Of a DNA stretch of 64,000 bases, positions 59,916-64,000 are shown in pieces. The DNA is from Halovibrio variabilis. GTDB lineage: Bacteria; Pseudomonadota; Gammaproteobacteria; Pseudomonadales; Halomonadaceae. How positions within the stretch are numbered: position 1 is the first letter of the stretch; the number at the start of each line of letters is the position of its first letter. The position numbers and the translations under genes are program-made. The notes under the pieces are model-generated. The model worked only from the letters and a program-made list of their open reading frames with translations. It was not told the DNA's origin and did no database searches. The DNA lies in assembly GCF_007991175.1 (NCBI RefSeq), contig NZ_BJXV01000001.1, forward strand, positions 1 through 64,000, written 5' to 3'.

Positions 59916-61529
59916 ATGAGGCGTTTCCTTTCCTTAGGGCTATTGTGCTTACTGCTACTGGGTATGACGCTCAACGCGCAGGCACAAGACGCCGAGACGA
60001 ACAATCCTGACGATGCCGCCGCGCTTGAACTGCTAGAAGCGCTGGACGTCGATTCTTACGCCGCCAAAGGCGAGGCGATCACCGCTATTTTGCAAAGCGA
60101 CGATGAGCGTGCCCGGGATTGGCTGCAGGCGCTGCTGGATGGTCGCCTACAGCGTACCGACGATGGCCGCTTTGTACGGGTGCTTGATAACCGCGGCCGC
60201 GACTGGCCGGTGGCCGATGTGCTAACCGGCGAAGAGCTTGGTGAAATGTCGCGCCGCGACCTGGAACGGATCGGGATTAATAACAATCTGCGCAATCAGC
60301 TGCGCAGCGCCATCGCGGTGGTTGACCTCTACTCGCCTAGCGTTGAGCGCCGCCGCACGTCGGCCGAGCGTCTGTTAGGTGAAGTCGACGCTGAGTTAGT
60401 CCCCATCCTTAACGACTTGATTGAGCAGGAAGAAGACGATCAGGTGCGCTATCGCCTGACCCAGGCGGTAGCGATTTATCGTGCTGAAGAGGGCGAAATG
60501 GCCGGCGTTGAAGCGCTGGATGGCAGCCTGCACCCGCGTTCGCGTGTAGCATTAAGCCGTGCGGCCAACAGCGACGACCCGGTGGTCGCCAATGCCGCGA
60601 CCGCCGCCCTAACGGGCATTGAGCAGCAGCTCAAAATCAATCGCGGCCTGGAAACACTGTACTTCGGTTTAAGCCTCGGCTCGGTACTGGTGCTTGCCGC
60701 GATTGGCCTGGCGATCACCTTTGGCGTCATGGGCGTGATCAATATGGCCCACGGCGAGCTGATGATGCTGGGGGCTTACACCACCTGGGGGATGCAGCAG
60801 CTGTTGCCCGGCCAGCCGGGGCTGGCACTGATTGTGTCGATTCCCGCGGGCTTTATGGTTGCCGCCCTGGCAGGGGTTGCCATTGAGCGCGGGGTGATTC
60901 AATTCCTCAAAGGCCGCCCGCTGGAAACCCTGCTGGCGACGTTTGGTATCAGCCTGATTCTGCAGCAACTGGTGCGCACGGTGATTTCGCCGCTTAATCG
61001 AACCGTCATCACCCCGGAGTGGATGAGCGGCTCGTTAGTGGTCAATGATGCGCTCTCGCTGACACTCAACCGCATGGTTGTGCTCGGTTTTGCCTTGGTG
61101 GTGTTTGCCGGGCTGATGCTGATTATGCGTCGCACCCGGCTGGGGCTGGAGGTACGTGCGGTGACTCAAAATCGCGCCATGGCCCGCTCTATGGGCATTC
61201 GCGCGACGCGTGTTGATATCATGACCTTTGCACTGGGCTCCGGCGTGGCGGGTCTTGCCGGGGTGGCGCTTTCCCAGCTGACCAACGTTGGCCCCAACCT
61301 GGGCCAGAACTACATCATCGACTCCTTTATGGTGGTGGTGTTTGGCGGCGTGGGCAACCTGTGGGGCACGCTGGTCGCCGGGCTGTCGCTGGGCGTGATT
61401 AATCAGGTGTTAGAGCCTTGGGTGGGCGCGGTGCTGGCCAAAATTATCGTTCTAGTCTTTATCATTCTATTCATTCAAAAACGCCCGCGTGGACTCTTCC
61501 CGCAGAAGGGCCGGGCTGCGGAGGGCTAA
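59916..61529 (+). CDS. urtB: Urea ABC transporter permease UrtB
   Basis: A 537-residue membrane protein: signal peptide (to NAQAQ), an N-terminal soluble helical-repeat domain of about 230 residues (ALLDGRLQRTDDGRFVRVLD, LGEVDAELVPILNDLIEQEE), then a LivH-type permease with eight helices (GLAITFGVMGVINMAHGELM MLGAYTTWG, FGGVGNLWGTLVAGL). The long N-terminal domain is normal for proteobacterial UrtB. ATG at 59916 follows AAAGGAAG. Confidence 0.92.
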   Translation: MRRFLSLGLLCLLLLGMTLNAQAQDAETNNPDDAAALELLEALDVDSYAAKGEAITAILQSDDERARDWLQALLDGRLQRTDDGRFVRVLDNRGRDWPVADVLTGEELGEMSRRDLERIGINNNLRNQLRSAIAVVDLYSPSVERRRTSAERLLGEVDAELVPILNDLIEQEEDDQVRYRLTQAVAIYRAEEGEMAGVEALDGSLHPRSRVALSRAANSDDPVVANAATAALTGIEQQLKINRGLETLYFGLSLGSVLVLAAIGLAITFGVMGVINMAHGELMMLGAYTTWGMQQLLPGQPGLALIVSIPAGFMVAALAGVAIERGVIQFLKGRPLETLLATFGISLILQQLVRTVISPLNRTVITPEWMSGSLVVNDALSLTLNRMVVLGFALVVFAGLMLIMRRTRLGLEVRAVTQNRAMARSMGIRATRVDIMTFALGSGVAGLAGVALSQLTNVGPNLGQNYIIDSFMVVVFGGVGNLWGTLVAGLSLGVINQVLEPWVGAVLAKIIVLVFIILFIQKRPRGLFPQKGRAAEG

Positions 61530-61532
61530 ACG

Positions 61533-62699
61533 ATGTCATTAACGACGGAATCATCGACAAATTTTTGGCTAACTCGCCCGTTCAGCGAACGCTCAACGCA
61601 GATATTTCTCGGCGTGCTGGTGGCCGCGTTGGCCCTGGTAACGATTCTGCACGTGGCGGTGCCAGCGGGTAATCCGCTGCATATCGGGGCGTATACGGTC
61701 AACCTGTTCGGCAAGTACCTAAGCTACGCACTGCTGGCGGTGGCGGTGGATTTGGTGTGGGGGTATTTGGGTATTTTAAGCTTGGGCCACGGGGCGTTTT
61801 TCGCCATCGGCGGCTATGCCATGGGCATGTACCTGATGCGCCAAATTGGCGACCGTGGCACCTATGGCGACCCGGTGTTGCCGGACTTTATGGTGTTCCT
61901 CAACTGGGACAGCCTGCCGTGGTTCTGGCACGGCTTCGATATGGCCTGGTTTGCGTTTGCCATGGTGCTGCTGGCGCCGGGGCTGCTGGCACTGGTGTTT
62001 GGCTTTTTGGCGTTCCGCTCCCGGGTCACCGGGGTGTATCTGTCGATCATCACCCAGGCGCTGACGTTTGCCTTGATGCTGGCCTTCTTTCGCAATGAGA
62101 TGGGCTTTGGCGGCAATAACGGCCTCACCGACTTTCGCGAGATTCTGGGCTTTGATCTACGCACCGATGCCACCCGCTTGGGGCTTTTCCTGGCCACCGG
62201 TGTCGCGCTGGCGCTAGGGTTCATTCTCTGCCGGGCGATTGTCACCAGCAAGCTGGGCCGGGTCAGTGTGGCCACCCGCGACGCCGAAGCGCGCACGCGC
62301 TTTCTGGGCTACCGGGTCGAGCGCTTCCAGCTGTTTGTGTTTGTGGTTTCAGCCATGCTGGCGGGCCTCGCGGGGGCGCTCTACGTGCCCCAGGTAGGCA
62401 TTATCAACCCCAGCGAGTTCTCGCCGATTTTCTCTATCGAGATTGTGCTGTGGGTGGCCCTGGGCGGTCGCGCCACGCTGTACGGGGCCGTGATTGGCGC
62501 TATTTTGGTCAATTACGCCAAAACCCTCTTTACCGGCATAATGCCCGATGCCTGGCTGTTTGCGCTGGGGGGACTGTTCGTTTTCGTGACGGTGTTCTTG
62601 CCCAAGGGGGTCGCTGGGCTACTGCTGCACCTTAAGCGCAAAAAACGCGGCGATGACGACTCAACACCCACCGATAAGATTCAAGAGGCCTCTGTATGA
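61533..62699 (+). CDS. urtC: Urea ABC transporter permease UrtC
   Basis: A 388-residue LivM-type permease with about ten hydrophobic segments. Seen are VWGYLGILSLGHGAFFAIGG YAMGMYLMRQ, GFGGNNGLTDFREILGFDLR and RVGIINPSEFSP-type VPQVGIINPSEFSPIFSIEI. It pairs with UrtB to form the channel. Starts three bases after urtB and overlaps urtD by four. Confidence 0.94.
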   Translation: MSLTTESSTNFWLTRPFSERSTQIFLGVLVAALALVTILHVAVPAGNPLHIGAYTVNLFGKYLSYALLAVAVDLVWGYLGILSLGHGAFFAIGGYAMGMYLMRQIGDRGTYGDPVLPDFMVFLNWDSLPWFWHGFDMAWFAFAMVLLAPGLLALVFGFLAFRSRVTGVYLSIITQALTFALMLAFFRNEMGFGGNNGLTDFREILGFDLRTDATRLGLFLATGVALALGFILCRAIVTSKLGRVSVATRDAEARTRFLGYRVERFQLFVFVVSAMLAGLAGALYVPQVGIINPSEFSPIFSIEIVLWVALGGRATLYGAVIGAILVNYAKTLFTGIMPDAWLFALGGLFVFVTVFLPKGVAGLLLHLKRKKRGDDDSTPTDKIQEASV

Positions 62700-63532
62700 G
62701 TTTTCTGCAATCGCTCACCGAACGCGACCGGGTGTTTGACTTTATGACGCCCCAGGCCAAAAAGGTTGACGTGCGCCACGGGCCGATTCTGTACATGGAA
62801 GATGTCACCGTCAGCTTTGATGGCTTTAAAGCCATCAACAATCTCAACCTGACCATCGACGACGGCGAGCTGCGCTGCATTATCGGCCCTAACGGGGCAG
62901 GGAAAACCACCCTGATGGATATCATCACCGGTAAAACGCGGCCCAACGAAGGCAGCGTCTGGTTTGGCAGCCGCCACAATTTGCTGCACATGAATGAGCC
63001 GGATATCGCTAGCCTGGGCATTGGCCGCAAGTTTCAAAAGCCCACGGTGTTCGAAGCGCTCTCGGTGTTTGAAAACCTGGAGCTGGCCATGGCGGCGGAC
63101 AAGCGGATTCTCCCCACGCTGACTGCTCGAATGACCGGCGAGATCAAAGACCGCATCGACGAAGTGCTGGAAACCATCGGCCTAGCGGCGCTGCGCCATC
63201 AGCCCGCGGGCATTCTTTCCCACGGCCAGAAACAGTGGCTGGAGATTGGCATGCTGCTGATGCAGCGCCCGCGGCTACTGTTGGTCGATGAGCCAGTGGC
63301 GGGGATGACCGAACAGGAGATGGAGCGCACCGCCGAACTGCTCACCGGCCTCGCTGGCAAGCAGTCTGTGGTCGTGGTGGAGCACGATATGGGCTTTGTG
63401 CGTTCGATTGCCCGCCAGGTAACGGTGCTGCACCAGGGCAGCGTATTGGCGGAAGGCACTATGAATCAGGTGTCCATGGATCCGAAAGTGGTCGAGGTGT
63501 ATTTGGGTGCCGATGACGAGGAGGCCGCCTGA
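62696..63532 (+). CDS. urtD: Urea ABC transporter ATP-binding protein UrtD
   Basis: A 278-residue LivG-type ATPase. Walker A GPNGAGKTT, Q-loop RKFQKPTVFEALSVFENLEL, signature LSHGQKQWLEIGM (the SHGQKQ form is diagnostic of UrtD), Walker B LLLVDEPVAGMTEQE and the switch His in VVEHDMGFV. Start overlaps the urtC stop, stop overlaps the urtE start. Confidence 0.95.
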   Translation: MSFLQSLTERDRVFDFMTPQAKKVDVRHGPILYMEDVTVSFDGFKAINNLNLTIDDGELRCIIGPNGAGKTTLMDIITGKTRPNEGSVWFGSRHNLLHMNEPDIASLGIGRKFQKPTVFEALSVFENLELAMAADKRILPTLTARMTGEIKDRIDEVLETIGLAALRHQPAGILSHGQKQWLEIGMLLMQRPRLLLVDEPVAGMTEQEMERTAELLTGLAGKQSVVVVEHDMGFVRSIARQVTVLHQGSVLAEGTMNQVSMDPKVVEVYLGADDEEAA

Positions 63533-64000
63533 TGCTGGCGATTGAAAAGCTCAACCAGTTTTACGGCGAAAGCCATACGCTGTGGGACCTGGACCTTGAG
63601 GTGCCCGCCGGGCAGTGTACCTGCGTAATGGGCCGCAATGGCGTGGGCAAAACCACGCTGTTAAAGGCCGTTATGGGCGAAGTAGCCGTGAGGAGCGGTT
63701 CCCTGCGCTACACAAGTCCCGACGCCGGCGAGGTCGAACTGACCCACAAAGCCGTTGAAGAACGCTCACGGCTGGGGATTGGCTACGTGCCCCAAGGGCG
63801 GCAGATATTTCCGCTGCTAACGGTGGAAGACAACCTGCGCACTGGCCTTGCCGCTAGGGGCGACGGGCTGAAAAAAATCCCCGAGCGGGTCTATGAGCTG
63901 TTTCCGGTGCTCAAAGAGATGAAGCACCGCCGGGGCGGCGATCTCTCCGGCGGCCAACAGCAGCAGCTGGCGATTGGCCGCGCGCTGGTCATCGAGCCCA
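63532..64000 (+). CDS. urtE: Urea ABC transporter ATP-binding protein UrtE (5' part)
   Basis: The first 156 codons of a LivF-type ATPase; the gene continues past the window edge. Walker A GRNGVGKTT, Q-loop GYVPQGRQIFPLLTVEDNLR, and signature LSGGQQQQLAIGRAL are seen; Walker B falls outside. The TGATG overlap with urtD indicates coupled translation. Urease genes often follow but are not visible here. Confidence 0.94.
   Translation, partial: MLAIEKLNQFYGESHTLWDLDLEVPAGQCTCVMGRNGVGKTTLLKAVMGEVAVRSGSLRYTSPDAGEVELTHKAVEERSRLGIGYVPQGRQIFPLLTVEDNLRTGLAARGDGLKKIPERVYELFPVLKEMKHRRGGDLSGGQQQQLAIGRALVIEP

Overview
The window looks like a chromosomal segment of a halophilic gammaproteobacterium of the Halomonas/Vreelandella group. 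The evidence is a moderately high GC content, acidic proteins, two BCCT osmolyte-type transporters, a TTT tricarboxylate system and gene sets typical of Halomonadaceae. This is inferred from protein resemblance; no rRNA or tRNA gene is present to confirm it. Most of the window is ordinary core and accessory metabolism in short operons.

Layout. 1-3.0 kb is a scarred, probably acquired stretch: the 3' stub of a phytase-like esterase gene, a diguanylate cyclase with a degenerate EAL domain, and IS3-type transposase remnants ending against comM. 4.7-5.6 kb is a PrlF-YhaV toxin-antitoxin pair. 5.6-10.0 kb is an iron-uptake group (periplasmic siderophore-binding protein, TonB-dependent receptor, AraC regulator) with Fur-box-like sites. 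10.4-13.3 kb holds ubiK and a glnK-amtB-glnK nitrogen group. 13.6-15.5 kb is fpr with a divergent finR-like LysR gene, followed by two chemoreceptors (15.5-19.5 kb). 21.3-25.5 kb is an aapJQMP amino-acid ABC operon. 25.7-43.3 kb carries housekeeping genes: speE, hemE, ribA, trhA, cheZ, djlA, dxs, ispA, xseB, serA, a pirin, trhO, an IclR regulator, a YqaA-like protein, a large MscS channel, folM and folK. 43.4-50.7 kb has an orphan flagellin, tandem duplicated BCCT transporters and a NitT/TauT-type ABC operon. 51.5-57.4 kb is a DcuS/CitA-type two-component system next to tctCBA. 57.5-64 kb is azurin and the urea transporter urtABCDE; urtE runs off the window end.

How the genes work together. 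The most coherent theme is nitrogen control. I read sigma-54 (-24/-12) promoter matches upstream of glnK-amtB, aapJQMP, the NitT/TauT ABC operon and urtABCDE, each with NtrC-like GGTGC sites upstream. Four separate loci in 64 kb would then form one NtrC regulon for ammonium, amino acids, an unknown nitrogenous solute and urea. A second theme is motility: two MCP genes behind a sigma-28 promoter, an orphan cheZ and an orphan compact flagellin with its own sigma-28 match.

Non-coding structure is rich. There is a family of REP/REPIN-like repeats (four loci, two subfamilies), one of them inside an ABC operon. Stem-loops lie directly after the binding-protein gene in three transport operons. An intrinsic terminator on the minus strand at 47.6 kb has no gene upstream of it. 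Two short in-frame tandem repeats lie in ubiK and trhO. I found no clear undescribed multi-gene defence or biosynthetic system, no CRISPR array and no prophage.
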